Of a stretch of DNA of 64,000 nucleotides, positions 9,790 through 21,486 are shown in pieces; positions within the stretch are counted from its first letter, which is position 1; every line of letters begins with the position of its first letter. The stretch is taken from contig CM040128.1 of assembly GCA_022559845.1 (NCBI GenBank), positions 77,129,247 through 77,193,246 on the forward strand, in the 5' to 3' direction. Source of the stretch: Amorphophallus konjac. Lineage: Eukaryota; Streptophyta; Magnoliopsida; Alismatales; Araceae. The translations under genes and the position numbers were made by a program. The notes below the pieces were generated by a model. It was given only the letters and a program-made list of their open reading frames with translations, was not told the origin of the DNA and did no database searches.

Positions 9790-12066
9790 TGATGTAAAAC
9801 CGACCTAAGACCTATGATGATGTGATGAAGATGTTTTGATACACTTGATGTGAGACCAACTAGGATGCTATGATGATGATACCAATTGATGTGAGACCGA
9901 CCTTGGACCTAAGTATGCAAGCATTCGGGTTAGGCAACGGACTCACACTAGCGACTCACTCGCTTGGCGCACGTTAGTGCCCGAAGGCGACTCGGTGATG
10001 ATGGAGAGGGTCCGAGGCGGGACCTTGGTTCTCCAATGGTCGGCTAGCTTATTGCGGATCCCAAATGGGCCAAGGGAAGCCCAAATCATGGGCGGCTAAC
10101 ACACCAAGGGTGTGGGTTGAGTGGAAGTTCTCACAACTCGCCCGCGGTGGTCACTCAATTTGGTGGCAATTTAAAATCGGACACTCTCTCACCGCCGACG
10201 GAGTAACTATAGCAATACTAAGCTAAGAAAGTCCATTATAGCAATGAAAGATGTTCAGCAGCTCACCTAGCCGGCGTGAAGACGTCGACTCCGGCCGGAG
10301 ACGGGGGCGAGCGGGGAGGCGAGGGTATGCACCCGCACGCCGCGTCGGTGTCGCTTCAACCTAAAATTGAAAGGAGTACAGCACTACTCCCCATGCAAGG
10401 GGGGGGGATCTCAGGGTGGGGGTTAATGTATTACAACCAAAAAGTTACCTCCACACAGGGAGGGGCCTTCAGCCGGCCAAGCAGAAAGGGAAAATTGAGC
10501 TAGAAATGATAAATGGTCACCGTAACCGGGTCTGCCCACTGTCTACGCTTCTGGACAGGTAGTCGGCTCTCTGGACACTGCGGCCACTCCCGAATTTTTC
10601 TGAAGACGAAACCTATGGGAAAACCTTCGTAACTGGACCGAGAAGGTGCCTAAATTTTCTTGATTTCTCCTAGTACAGCTGCTGGTCGGGGTAGGGGCTT
10701 GATCAGGGTAGCAGCTCCTCGGTTCTGACGGTTGCAGGTTCCAAGCAGAAAGATGCAGACGGCGTCACGAATGATCCCGAGCTCGGAATCCAGTGCCGTT
10801 GGCGCCGTTGGAACTGTAGGCGGGTCTACTTTGAAGCCAAACTTACGGGGATACCAAATGATGTCGGAGTCAACTGGTGGCTTCTGATCAGTGACGGAGG
10901 GTCGGTGCAGACAGAGGGGAGGCAGATCCGCACGATCAGGGAAGAAAATTGGTAACTCCTGGTTCTGGATGCTGATTGAAGCTCTGCTTGTTGGGGATGG
11001 TGGAGGGCTTGAAGTAGAACATTTTTACTGAAGAAAGCTCGATCTGATTCCTAACAGGTATGTCGCAGTAGAGCTTCAACTCCGGCTCAGGTGCTCTGCC
11101 AGGGAAGCTGCGCACAGTCGGGGGAGAAATGGTCTCACGGCTAGCTCGAAGCTCGGATCCAAACGAAACCACCACCGTTGCGAAGATGACTCGAAGACGC
11201 TTCCAACGGTCCCTCTTGGGCCTTCAGATTCACTGGGATGTGATCAGGGTCGCCGCTGCAAGCAGGTGGTCTTCTGCAGATCGCTAGCTGCAACCTAGTA
11301 GTATCAAATGGTGTTGGAGTGGGGCAAGGAAGAATGGTGGAGATGAGAGAGAGAGGGGGGTGCGACCCTAACCAAGGGGAGGGGTCTTGGGGGTGCCCTA
11401 GGGATGTGGAGGGAAGGGGAATTTGAATTCAAATGGCCTAGGGAAGTGGTGGGTTGTATGGGGGAGAGGGAAGGGTGCTTGGGGAAGTGGGTAGGGTAGT
11501 TGGGGGTTGGAGGGTGGCCTAGTGATTGGGGGATTCCACCTTGGGGTTGGAGGGGAGTTAAATGAGTGTATGGGGAAGGGGAGGGGTCTTAATGAGAGCT
11601 GAATGGGGAGGAGAGAGAAAATTTCGAATTTTGGGGTTGGGGAAGAGAGAGAGAGAGAGAGAGAGATCTAGTGGGATTTGGAATTGGATTTCAATATTCA
11701 TGCAATGGTTCATTAGTTCAAAATGAGGGGAATGAGGGCCTATATATAGGCAACCCACATTTTTACAAAAGTCCCTGACATTTGACTCAATGACAAATAA
11801 CCGAAGGGGTAGGGGCGCCCTTGGGCCAAGCCCAATGAATTGGGCTTAATAGCCTAACAAACCAACCTAATGACACAATACTTAGGATAATGACTCACTA
11901 ACCTAGGTACATGACTCAAATAAAGGGAAAATTACATGATATTGACTGAAAGAAAATGTGAAGATTACATGACTAGACTCAAAAATACATGACTAACATA
12001 ATGGTGCTTGCCGACGAACAATCCGAGTCCGGAGAAAATGTGGAGGGGCAAGGGATGCCCTCATCA
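9790..12066 (-). repeat. NA-1 5' LTR (full length)
   Basis: 2,277 bp, transcribed leftwards. A TATA-like CCTATATATAGG sits near 11740-11752, in the correct position for minus-strand transcription. A (GA)n run is present near 11645-11668. Short plus-strand frames here (for example 10276-10503) lack any coding character. Confidence 0.85.
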
Positions 12067-12071
12067 CCTAC

Positions 12072-12866
12072 TTACCCCATTGGGCCTATCAAGTCACCCG
12101 TCGTGAGTCCATCTAATGCCATGCCGTCACAAAATCTTGCCCTCCGGAATGGGCGTTTATCCAAAGGAGTTATCCCTCTACCGGTGCACCTGTACCCAAC
12201 CCTTAGTTTCCATCAACAATAGTCAAACAAGAAGAAGCCGACCCCATACCTTGCACAAAGTATGATCTATTGCAGGACTTGGACCGGACACCGGCCAAGA
12301 TATCCATATTGGAGTTGATCAAGCGATCCACACTACACCAATATGCTTTAAAGGTTTTTCTTCAGAAGGTCATGGTAAGTGAGGACATGGCCGTGGACAG
12401 TTTACCGTCAGTTTTGGCTACGATTACAAAAGGACTGGCCATCTCTTTTTCAGAGTCAGAACTAGCACCCCCCGAAGCACGCCAGATGCCACTTTGCATT
12501 TCAATCACATTAAATAAAGTGGCGGTCAACGCGGCTCTAGTGGACATCGGAGCTTCGATAAATGTTTGTCCCTTGAGCACTTTACGTGCGTGTAATATTT
12601 CTGAGGATTTGTTAAGGCTGACTCTGACAACTATAGCAGCTTATGACAACTCCAAGAGGGCTTGACATGGGGTGGTAACTGTTCAAGCCGAGCTTGGGCC
12701 ATTATCGATGGCCATGGAGTTTTATGTGTTGGACATTGATCCAATGTTCAAAGCCATTCTGGGTCGTCCGTGGTTAAGAGTATTTACATTGTGCAAACTG
12801 TTGAAGCTATTTCCGATAAGATACTACCAACACTCTGGCCGAGCAATAAGCCGGTCCTTTCTGTAA
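12072..12866 (+). pseudogene. pro: Tat-A protease region
   Basis: Aspartic protease of the gag-pol polyprotein. The gag frame re-enters at 12072 in phase, stops at a TAG near 12220, and shifts to the frame from about 12245. The active-site block is ALVDIGASINVCPLSTL (about 12535-12585): Asp is kept but the usual D-S/T-G reads D-I-G. A TGA at 12663 replaces what is probably an Arg codon. The flap and C-terminal block ILGRPWLR ends near 12780, where the frame is lost by an indel. Confidence 0.8.
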
Positions 12867-14277
12867 TGGACTTGGATTTTCCCTAGGCATGTGCATCACG
12901 CAAGCCCACCACTACACCTATTAATGTCAAAGCCAAGTCCAAGATAAGAGAGTCCAAGGGCTGGAACATGATTTTGAAACTAGGTTACCAGCCATGCATG
13001 GGTCTCAGAGCCCAGTTACAGGGGCAGACTACGCTAATCCCAAGGGGCAGAAAAATGAGCAGAATAGGCCTCGGCTACCGAGAGTCCGCATTGTCAATTC
13101 CGGGAGATTCAGGGCCGCTGACGTGGGACTACCGTCAGCACTTTGTGAAGGGCCCATTACAGCCAGGTACCCTGAAGACGCCGCCTTATTCTGGCATGAG
13201 AAACAGTGATGCTTGTACTGTTGCTAACCTGCCGCCGCCACTGATGGGGCCGGTGGGTGATATAGAAGATTTTTATGACAGTTTTGAGAAGTTGTTCTAT
13301 GAATAAGAAGAGTGTCCGAGAAATCCAGGGGTGCAGCTTGTAAAGTACACTCCAGCAGAGCCAGTTTACCAAAGGTCGTGGGAAGAGGGGAGCTCCCTTG
13401 TTACATTTTTTTGGTCTCCTTCCCGCCTTACTTCCCTGTTCCAAGAGCTGGAGTTTATACCTCGCTCACCTCCAATTATGATTGATCCCTTGTTGGCAGA
13501 AATGCCAACTGGATTTTTGATTGTGACATGTCCATGTGGGCGCTGCCCACCTATTGATCTCTCAACCATGTGGTCCCCCTCATCCGATCTCTCCACTATG
13601 TGGTTCTCCTCATCTGATCTGTTCTTTGATGTTCTTTTTCCGTCTCTCTTCCCTCTTCAACTTCCTCCTCCTCCCCCCCTAATTTATCTTGTTGTATGGT
13701 TTCCTCCAGTCTCCAAAAAAAACGCCAATGTCAAAATGGAGATTTCAGTGGAGGATTATGCTATGTTTTGTCAGTCCTCTTCCCAGGGGCATGAGGCCCC
13801 TGTTTCCCTTCCTGTAGATTTTCTATCCATTAGGTTAGATGTAGGGCTTGTTGAGTCTAGGAAAGTAGAGTCGATTGGGTCTAGTGAAATATGGTCTTGT
13901 TCCGGTGTCTCCAACCCTTCCACGCTGGCTACGCGCACAGTGACGCGTTATTCTAGAACCATTCCTGCTAGATTCCTACAGGATCTTGCTCAATGTTGCC
14001 ACGCCCTCCTTAAGTGTCCTGAGTTTGTAGAGACAGCCATCGTCCTAGAGGATGATGAGGAGCTAGACGGGGTTTGGAGTGACGATGGGTTAGGTGTTTA
14101 TGAGATCATAGATGAGAAGGACCCTATCGATTATGAGGATAGCGACGTGGATGACACTTCCGGTTTATACTCACAGGGTTTGAAGAGGTTTGATGAGCTG
14201 TCATCGGCAGTGGATAAACCTATGAAAGAAATTAATTTTGGAACCGAAGAGGATCCCAGGCTCATAATCATTTCTGC
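12867..14277 (+). pseudogene. Tat-A protease-RT connector
   Basis: A low-complexity spacer typical of Tat/Ogre pol. The frame open from 13331 runs into the RT N-terminus. It holds a C/T-rich insert-like stretch at 13540-13720 (repeated S-D-L-S-T-M-W words) and an acidic segment at 14040-14160 (EDDEELDGVWSDD). No enzyme motif is present. Frames at 12968-13306 are the same connector in shifted registers. Confidence 0.6.
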
Positions 14278-15300
14278 TAACCTCCCCCCTCAGGTTAAAG
14301 AGGAGCTAGTCAAGGTTTTGAGGGAGTATAGCGATTCATTTGCCTGGTCCTACGAGGACATGCCAGGCCTTGACCCCGCCCTAGTAGAACGTAGATTAGT
14401 ACTCAAACCAGGGGTGACGCCCGTTAAGCAAAAATCAAGAAGATTCCACCCACCCCCAAATGGCCTTAAGGATAAAGGAAGAAGTGGATAAGTTGCATAA
14501 GGCCAAGTTTATTAGAGTTGTTTTATATCCACAATGGGTGGCAAATATAGTCCCTGTGATGAAAAAGGATGGAAAAATTTGAATTTACATCAATTTCAGG
14601 GACTTGAATAAGGCATGTCCTAAAGATGATTTTTCGCTTCCTCATATCGACGTGTTGGTGGACAACACGGTCGGGTACGAAGCCCTCTCATTTATGGATG
14701 GATATTCAGGGTATAACCAAATCCGTCTAGCTCCAGAAGACCAAGAGAAGACCTCATTCACCACGCCCTGGGGCACTTACTGCTACGTGGTCATGCCATT
14801 TGGACTGAAGAACGCAGGTGCCGCATACCAACGGGTAATGATGGTAATCTTCCACGACATGATGCACGTCTATATGGAAGCCTATGTGGATGACATTCTG
14901 GTGAAATCAAGGTCGAAAGAAGAGCACCCGGCTATCCTGGCCAAGGTGTTGCAAAGGGCTAGGGAGTATAAATTGAAAATGAACCCGAAGAAATGTGTAT
15001 TTGGGGTATCATCAGGGAAGTTACTAGGCTTCATAGTTAGCAAGCGGGGGATCCAAATTGATCCAAACAAAGCAAAGGCCGTTATGGATATGCCACCGCC
15101 TAAGAACATTACTGATCTTCGAGGTTTGATTGGGCGTTTGTAGTTTATCCGTAGGTTTATATCTCGACATTCGCAAAGATGTCGCCCATTCTATGAACTG
15201 TTGAAGGCGGGGGCCAAATTTGAATGGAACGAGCAATGTCAAAAAGCCTATGAGGATCTTAAGGTTTATTTGTCTAATCCCCAGGTTTTGTAACCCCCTG
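14278..15300 (+). pseudogene. RT: Tat-A reverse transcriptase
   Basis: RNA-dependent DNA polymerase. The N-terminal block FAWSYEDMPGLDPALV at 14338 is the signature of Tat/Ogre RT. A frameshift at about 14455 moves from one frame to another (ALRIKEEVDKL follows). A TGA at 14580 and a TAG at 15141 interrupt, and a TAA lies near 15291. Catalytic motifs otherwise survive: LSFMDGYSGYNQI, MPFGLKNAGAAYQRVM, and YVDDILVKS with both aspartates intact at about 14883. The thumb block KLLGFIVSKRGIQIDP follows. Confidence 0.92.
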
Positions 15301-16160
15301 TTCCTGGAAACCCCCTGATTTTATACATTTCTGTTATTGAGGACTCCCTAGGAGCTGTCCTGGCACAAGTGGACGACGAAGGGAAGGAAAGGGCAGCCTA
15401 TTACCTCTCTTGGTTGTTCAATCCTACAGAATCTAAATATACCACCATGGAGAAGACCTGCGCAGCCTTAGTTTGGGTAGCCCAGAAATTGAAACATTAT
15501 TTTCTTGCCCATGAGGTTAAGCTGATCTCTAGAATGGACCCAATTCGCTATCTCCTAGAGAAACCCGTCCTTTCTAGCAGGTTAGCTCGCTGGCAGAGCT
15601 TTCTCTCTCAATTCGAGATTACCTTCGTCGTTCAGAAAGCAATCAAGGGATATGCTATTGCTGAACATCTTGCTCATTTACCTATCCCTTGTACAGATTC
15701 TATCCAGGATGAGTTCCCCGATGAACACCTGGCTGTGCTCACTCATCACCCTTTCTGGTCGCTGCACTTTGATGGTGCACTCAATTCTCAGGGCCGAGGG
15801 ATCGGCGCCGTCCTCCTCACTCCGAGGGAGTGACTATTCCCATTGCATATCAACTCACTTTTCTGCTACCAACAACATAGCCGAGTATGAGGCTCTCCTT
15901 GCCAGATTGAAGCACGCTTATATTCTAGGCGCGCGATACTTGAACATTATAGGAGATTCTCAGTTGGTGCTGCGCCAGGTTCTTTCTACCTATCGCACCC
16001 GTGACCCTAAGCTCAAACCTTATCAAGATTTGGTCACGCTCTTGGCTAAGCAATTCTGCAAGCTAATTTACATTCATACCCCTCGATCGTAGAATATTCT
16101 TGCCGATGCACTTGCATCGCTCGCTTCTTCCCTTTCCTTTCCCCTCAGTCGTTCCACTGA
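15301..16160 (+). pseudogene. RNH: Tat-A RNase H plus second (aRH) RNase H
   Basis: Two RNase H-like modules in tandem. The first (about 15320-15640) has GAVLAQVDDEGKERAAYYLS, TTMEKTCAALVWVAQKLKHY and the usual LSSRLARWQSFLSQFEI end. The second begins WSLHFDGALNSQGRGIGAVLL at about 15759. It shifts frame near 15830, then continues NNIAEYEALLARLKHAYILG and IIGDSQLVLRQV, ending NILADALASLAS after a TAG at 16090. The second module, with the D-G-A-x-N and GDSQLV blocks, is the archaeal-type RNase H that marks the Tat clade. Confidence 0.88.
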
Positions 16161-17574
16161 GACCATTGTGGTCCAGCGGTTAGATGCTCCTTCCCTTCAG
16201 GATCCCTGGTTTGATAACCTTAGGAAATCTGTAGAGAAGAAGGCTGAGAAGGAGGATTTGAAAGAAGTATCTTTAACTGAGCTCGAGGAGATCTTAGAAG
16301 AAGACGAACTGCCTTGGTATCATGAAATCGAGCAGTATTGTAGGGATGGTTCATTCCCGGAGTCGTCCAACGCCGAGAAGCGCAAGGCCATCAGAAGAGT
16401 AGCCTCCAGATACACCATTATTACAGGAGAGTTATATAGGCGTGCTCTTAATGGAGTTCTTATGAGATGTCTAGACGATGATGAGGCTTGGAAAGTTGTT
16501 GAAGCAGCTCACTCAAGCGAATGTGGAGGGCATGTTAATCGTCAGGCTTTGGCGAAGAAGATTCTTAGGCAGGGCTATTACTGGCCAACCTTAGAAGAAG
16601 ATTGTTCCACCTATGTCCGTAGGTCTCTTCAGTGCAAACTTCATGCCGATAAGATTCACGCTCCTGCTTCATCTCTTCATCCTCTTTCTGCTCCTTGGCC
16701 ATTCTCCATGTGAACTTTTGATATCATAGGCCCACTAGGTGATCCAAACTCCCAAACCAAACAGAAATCTTTCATCCTCACTACTACGGAGTATTTCACC
16801 AAGTGGGCCGAAGCCGAAGCATATGCAGAAATCAAAGCAACTATAGTTTGTCGCTTCATCCTGAAGAACACTATTTCATGGTTTGGAGTGCCAAGCGACA
16901 TCGTCACCGACAACGGACCACAGTTCATGTCACAAGAACTCCATGACCTCTATAAGAAATTCAACATCTCATTGCATCATTCATCACCATACTATCCCCA
17001 AGGCAATGGCCAGGCCGAGGCCACTAATAAGACTCTTCTTAAAATCATCAAGAAAACATGCGAGTCGCATAAATTTGCTGATTGGGCCGATAAATTAATA
17101 GAAGCTTTATGGGCTTATCGTACCTCCGTCTGTACTCCCACGGGGCAAAATCCTTTTGCTCTCACCTATGGGATGGAGGCGATACTCCCGTATGAGATTT
17201 TGATCCCTTCCCTAAGAGTGCAGCTCAACAAAGAACTTAATCTCGATGAACGTCGAGAGGCGTTGCTAGTCCAGCTGAAACTCTTGGACAAGAAGAGGCT
17301 TAATGTGGCCAATCACGTCTCTGTTTATCAAAAGCGTGTCTCGCGTCATTTTTAAAAGAAGGTCATCAAAAGAAAATTTCAAGTGGGTAATATGGTTTTG
17401 AAACGCAAATTCATTAAATCAGCAGGTCCTACGTCTAAGATGCAACCCAATTGGGAGGGTCCGTTTGTAATCAAAGAAGTTTATCCTGAGAACGCGTACC
17501 ATCTCATCAATGCAGAGGGTGAAGAATTGTCTAATCCATGGAATGGGTTGTATCTCAAACGTTTTTATCCTTAG
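16161..17574 (+). pseudogene. INT: Tat-A integrase
   Basis: DDE integrase at the C-terminal end of pol. It has a zinc-binding N-domain (HSSECGGHVNRQALAKKI, then CSTYVRRSLQC), then the catalytic core. The three acidic residues are all visible: D in FDIIGP, D in IVTDNGPQF, and E in GQAEATNKTLL. The C-terminal block GPFVIKEVYPENAYHL and a final TAG at 17572 close the pol frame. Two stops break it: TGA at 16711 (expected Trp) and TAA at 17353. No chromodomain is seen, as expected for Tat. Confidence 0.92.
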
Positions 17575-18340
17575 AGTCGAGATAGCAACGGCCCGATGGC
17601 GGGGTGTTCCTCTCCTTGATCATGAAGGGAGATCCCCAGCACGACATTCACACACTACACGATCTCCAAGGTTGGGTTTTCCTCTTTTACGCAGCATCGT
17701 TTCTCCTTTGGCCATGCCTAAGGGAAAGTGAAAATCCTTATTTTTTTTCCTCTTCGACCGAATGTAGGGGCAAGTGGTGAATAAGGGGGCGAGAACTGAT
17801 CTAGACACCCCGATGAAAGAGAGGTCTCAAATAGGGGTAGTTCGTTATGACCTAATTCCGCATTCATAAAAGCAAAAGAAAGAAAAGAAGGAAAAAAGAA
17901 AAGGGGCAAAACCAAGGCAAAAGCTAAAAGCTCATTCAAATGCTCGAAGCTCAAAAGTCTAACTGCTCCAAAGAATGAAACTAGGCATGGCAGGAGTGGC
18001 AGTACAGTTTCCCCATGGGACGTTATGAGCCCGGTCGTACGCGTGCCTAGAGAGGATGAAGGTTCGATGACGGACACAAAACCCCAGTGCAACAGACCAA
18101 ATCTCTTGAAGAGGGATTGTCGTGAGAAGAACTCAAGTCCTAAGAATCCCTATACCTATTATCGGCTTTCCTATCAAATTCTCTTTTTTTTCCCAAGGAT
18201 TGGATCGTACCCTAGGTATGGCCTCAGCAGAGGCACCGTTAAGTGAAGTTGGACCCCGGCCATGGATGGTCACCCATGACGCACGTTGTACTTGGGGAGC
18301 CCCTAATGAAATGTGTGGGTCTCCCGTCGTCGGGTCTGAA
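17575..18340. other. Tat-A post-pol untranslated segment
   Basis: No coding frame is recognisable. A purine-rich stretch (AAAG/GAAA words) lies near 17865-17925. Confidence 0.5.
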
Positions 18341-18640
18341 CTAGTTCAAAAATCAAAAAAAAATCAAATATTTCAAAAATTCAAAAAAATCAAATATTTC
18401 AAAGTCCAAAAAAATTAAATATTTCAAAATCCACAAAAATCAAATACTTCAAAGTCCAAAAAATCAAATATTTCAAAATCTGAAAAAATCAGATATTTCA
18501 AAAATCTAAAAAATCAGACATTTCTAAAATTCCAAAAAAAATAAATATTCTAAAAATCTCAAAAAATCAGATATTTCAAAAACAAAAAAAATCAAATATC
18601 TTCAAAACTACAAAAGTATTTTCAAAATCATCACTTGTGT
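18341..18640. repeat. AT-rich tandem array, ~23-bp unit
   Basis: Eleven or so units built on AAAAAATCAAATATTTCAAA with drift to CAGATATTTC. It lies just downstream of pol in Tat-A, where long elements of this clade often hold tandem arrays. Each unit contains an AAATATTT palindrome. Confidence 0.8.
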
Positions 18641-18837
18641 TTCATGGCATGCATTGCATCCTTTTCCTTTTGTCATTATGCCTATTTAATAAGGCTTACC
18701 CCCTTGACCAAAAATCAAGGATTGGTTATTCCCTAACTTGCTGTTGGCAAGGGGTTAAGCCTAAAACAGAACTAACCTATTTTTTGTCTAAGTGTGTGTG
18801 CAGGGACAGGTCGACAAGTGATTATGGCATCCACAGA

Positions 18838-19175
18838 TAAACGGTCCTTCTGCGATGGTTTCAATATCTTAAGCGGTCAAAATGTGACCGTTTCATGTTT
18901 CAGACGGTCTTTATAAGGCCGCCTTAATGTTATCTCTCTAGCTTAGTGGCTTTTCCTTGCGCCCAGGGTTCTGCGGTTTGAATTTGACCACTTATGCTTA
19001 AACGGTCCCTCATCAACCGCTCTATCATCCTAGACGGTCCCTCGATAGACCGCCTATCTTTTGTCCTGAACCCCTCGCATCCGTCTCTTAAGCAATCTAT
19101 CTAAGACCGTCTATCTTAATTCTGCGGTCATATGATGACCGTCTAACACATGTAGTGGTCTTTTATGGACCGCTT
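18838..19175. repeat. Palindromic-unit cluster, Tat-A 3' region
   Basis: About eight units of the CGGTC...GACCG type in 340 bp, for example near 18875, 18903, 19034, 19124 and 19156. Arms are 5-7 bp and loops 5-8 bp. The motif is the same as in the LTRs and leader. Confidence 0.8.
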
Positions 19176-19439
19176 CCTTTCTAGAGAACCACCTCAATCC
19201 ACACAAATGCACAAGAAGCAAGGCCAATCTCATTCAATCAAGCATCCCATTCTTTATGCAAAATCAAGCAAATCAAGATCCATCCGTGAATCTCTACACA
19301 TCATGAAAGAAAAGTCACTCAATCCTCAACCGGGCATCCCCGCGAGGCCGAATCTCACGCAACTCTCTCACATACGCCTAGTATTCATCCTGAAGCTCTA
19401 TCACCTCCACTGGTAGGATGCTTGTCCTGCTAACCTCCC

Positions 19440-20741
19440 ACATGATTAGGGCGCTTCTGACCGCCTGCTCATCCTCCTCTGTCCCAAGCCTCCTCGCCTA
19501 TAGTGCGGGAAGGTGGGGTAGTGCTGGAACTGTCATCCGGGAGAGTCCGACCTAGAGAAAGCACCTGTGGGGGTTGTACATCACCAAGGTGGTGTCTCCC
19601 ACGAGCCTCAAGTCAAGTCCCAGCCTCCAAGAAAGCCTGAGGGTGGTGCCGTAGAGGAAGGATGGGCGCATCACGAACTGGTCCGGGGGCAGAGTGTTGA
19701 TGTAGAGGCGCCATTCATCCCTAGTCTTCTTGTCTGCAGTCCGACACTCCACCTACTGAGAGAACCTAAAAGAATCGCCAATGAAGAACAATGGATGGCT
19801 CCCAAAGATACGGCTGACAGAAGTGATATCCTCCTTGGGCATGAATTTCAACCTGACACCCATCCAGCACTCAAGAAGGATCATAGAGCCAAAGCGTGGA
19901 CCCCCTAAGGCTGCTAAGCTAAGGCCCTCGTACAAGTAAGCAAGAACGCCTTGAGAGATGGAAAGACCCTGCCACAGGCCACTAATGGTGCTAAGGTTGG
20001 GAAAGTCCAGGACGTGGTCGGCAGAAGGGAAGAGCATGACACCACATAGGCAGATGGAAATAGCCTTGACTATGGCTTCATCCCACCCACACTTATTCTT
20101 ACAATGAGCGATGACCCACTGGCTCAAGGGTAGCAAATGGATGTGGTATGGGCCAATCATGGTGCGGACATCCTTAGCACTAGGTAGGAACTCCCCTAGA
20201 ATGAGGGCAGGATCTACAGGGGCAACCGTATGGCAAACTAAGTCTTCCTCACCCACTTTAGATCTAGGCAAGGATAGATAAGTCTCTACCTCCTCCAATA
20301 GGATGGTGGCCTCTAAGGAGGGGAAGATGAAGGTATGAGTCTGGGGATGCCATATTTCTACCAAGGCTGTGATGCTGTGCCAATCCAACGAAAGCTTGGG
20401 GAAGTTTTTGGCTAAAATTAAGAGAGGATGCAAGTGCCAGGCCTTGAGGATGGATATCACTACTATAGGAAACTCACGGATCATGGGAGACATCCACTTC
20501 AAGGTGGAATAACGCCTGGGACCGAGGAGAAGTTGAGGTGACGGAAGAGAAAAAGAAAGAAAAAAGAGAGAAGGAGAGAGGAAGAATATGAGCATTTTTG
20601 ATGAAATTGAATGATATAAAAGAAATTAAATTGACTTTCCTCTCTCAAAGGGCTGGAGCTCAGATGCCCGGGGATGGCGGTCAACCTTTGCAGCACCCCA
20701 TACTCCTTCTTAGCTGGCTTTTGGCCCTTGGTAAGCGACAT
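19440..20741 (-). pseudogene. Antisense PMD-like gene 1 in Tat-A
   Basis: A two-exon gene opposite to the element. Proposed exon 1 is 20741-20686 (ATG at 20741). The intron 20685-20516 starts GTTGAC and ends in a pyrimidine-rich tract plus CCCAG, and exon 2 starts at 20515 in phase. Exon 2 reads LKWMSPMIREFPIVVISILK, then LVEIWHPQTHTFIFPSLEAT and a LLEEVETYLSLP block. This is the W-x-P-x-T-x-T-F pattern and following Leu-rich helix typical of the plant mobile domain (PMD, aminotransferase-like family). A TAG at 19753 interrupts; the same frame then continues (CRTADKKTRDEWRLYINTLP) to 19552. PMD proteins of hosts (MAIN/MAIL type) act in silencing. Function here is unknown. The 842-bp run without a stop suggests late decay. 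Confidence 0.65.
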
Positions 20742-20855
20742 CACCCATAGAGCTTCCTTCTAGAGCCCTCTTCATGATATTTTGGGAAGGTTTTGCAAGG
20801 TTTTCAAGGCTTAAAGGAGAGGGTTTGTGTGAAGAACGAATTTTGGGTGCCTTCC

Positions 20856-20864
20856 TACTTATAG
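20856..20864 (-). promoter_or_regulatory. TATA box for antisense gene 1
   Basis: The minus strand reads CTATAAGTA about 115 bp upstream of the proposed ATG at 20741. This gives a normal plant promoter-to-ATG distance and supports an independent antisense transcription unit. Confidence 0.55.
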
Positions 20865-21004
20865 AGCCTAATTTATGGCCTAATACCACTAGGATTGAGA
20901 TAGGATAGCTCCAACTCGAGTTTGGATTGGCTTGGGCATGGGTTAGGACTCCTTACCCTCAGATTGGGACTCTCCAAGAGAGTCCCGATCGGGGCTATCA
21001 GCGT

Positions 21005-21275
21005 TCCCACGTAAGCGGTCTATCAAGAGACCGCGGGTACATTAAAGTGGTCTACAATGGACCGTTTGAACGCCTTCTACACACTTCGCCTCCCGACGGC
21101 CTAGACGGTCTATGATAGGCCGTTTGTCAAGCCCAACGGTCAAAAAAGGATTGTCTTCCGTAATACACGGTCCAATGGGGACCGTTTATAACCTTCTTTG
21201 GGGTCTAAGATGAACAACATTTCGCGGTCTATCAGGGGGCCGTCTGGAGCCTGGAGCGGTTATCTGGATGACCGT
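21005..21275. repeat. Palindromic-unit cluster between antisense genes
   Basis: Six units in 270 bp near 21014, 21047, 21103, 21166, 21222 and 21254. The cleanest is CGGTCTATCAAGAGACCG at about 21014. The stretch 21276-21486 has no other feature. Confidence 0.8.
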
Positions 21276-21486
21276 TTATTTACCTGATGCCTTAATTTTT
21301 GTCTCTCTTGCATCAATTCCACTCAATGCTTTTTGTCTCTCTTTCTTACTCTCTCGTGTCAGTTTAGGAGTCGTTGTTAGTCAATTAGCGACAAGCATTC
21401 ACACATTCATTTGCAAAACCAAAAAAAATCCAGCATATCATAAGCATGCATAACATCCATATGTACATAAGTCACATTTAAATACA

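Larger units (their letters stand above)
6411..12066 (-). mobile_element. NA-1: non-autonomous gag-only LTR retrotransposon
   Basis: It is 5,656 bp and lies on the minus strand inside Tat-A. Its duplication is CCTAC at 6406-6410 and 12067-12071. The plus-strand ends read TGATG...CATCA. It encodes a gag-like protein and a long protein of unknown function, with no protease, RT or integrase. The Met-type primer site is at the right-hand LTR, which fixes the orientation. It is a relative of NA-2 (43584-50463): both have a gag-like frame, then a conserved unknown frame, then a CTCGACCCC-TCGAG palindrome beside the distal LTR. It must have been mobilised by an autonomous gypsy partner not seen here. 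Confidence 0.9.
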
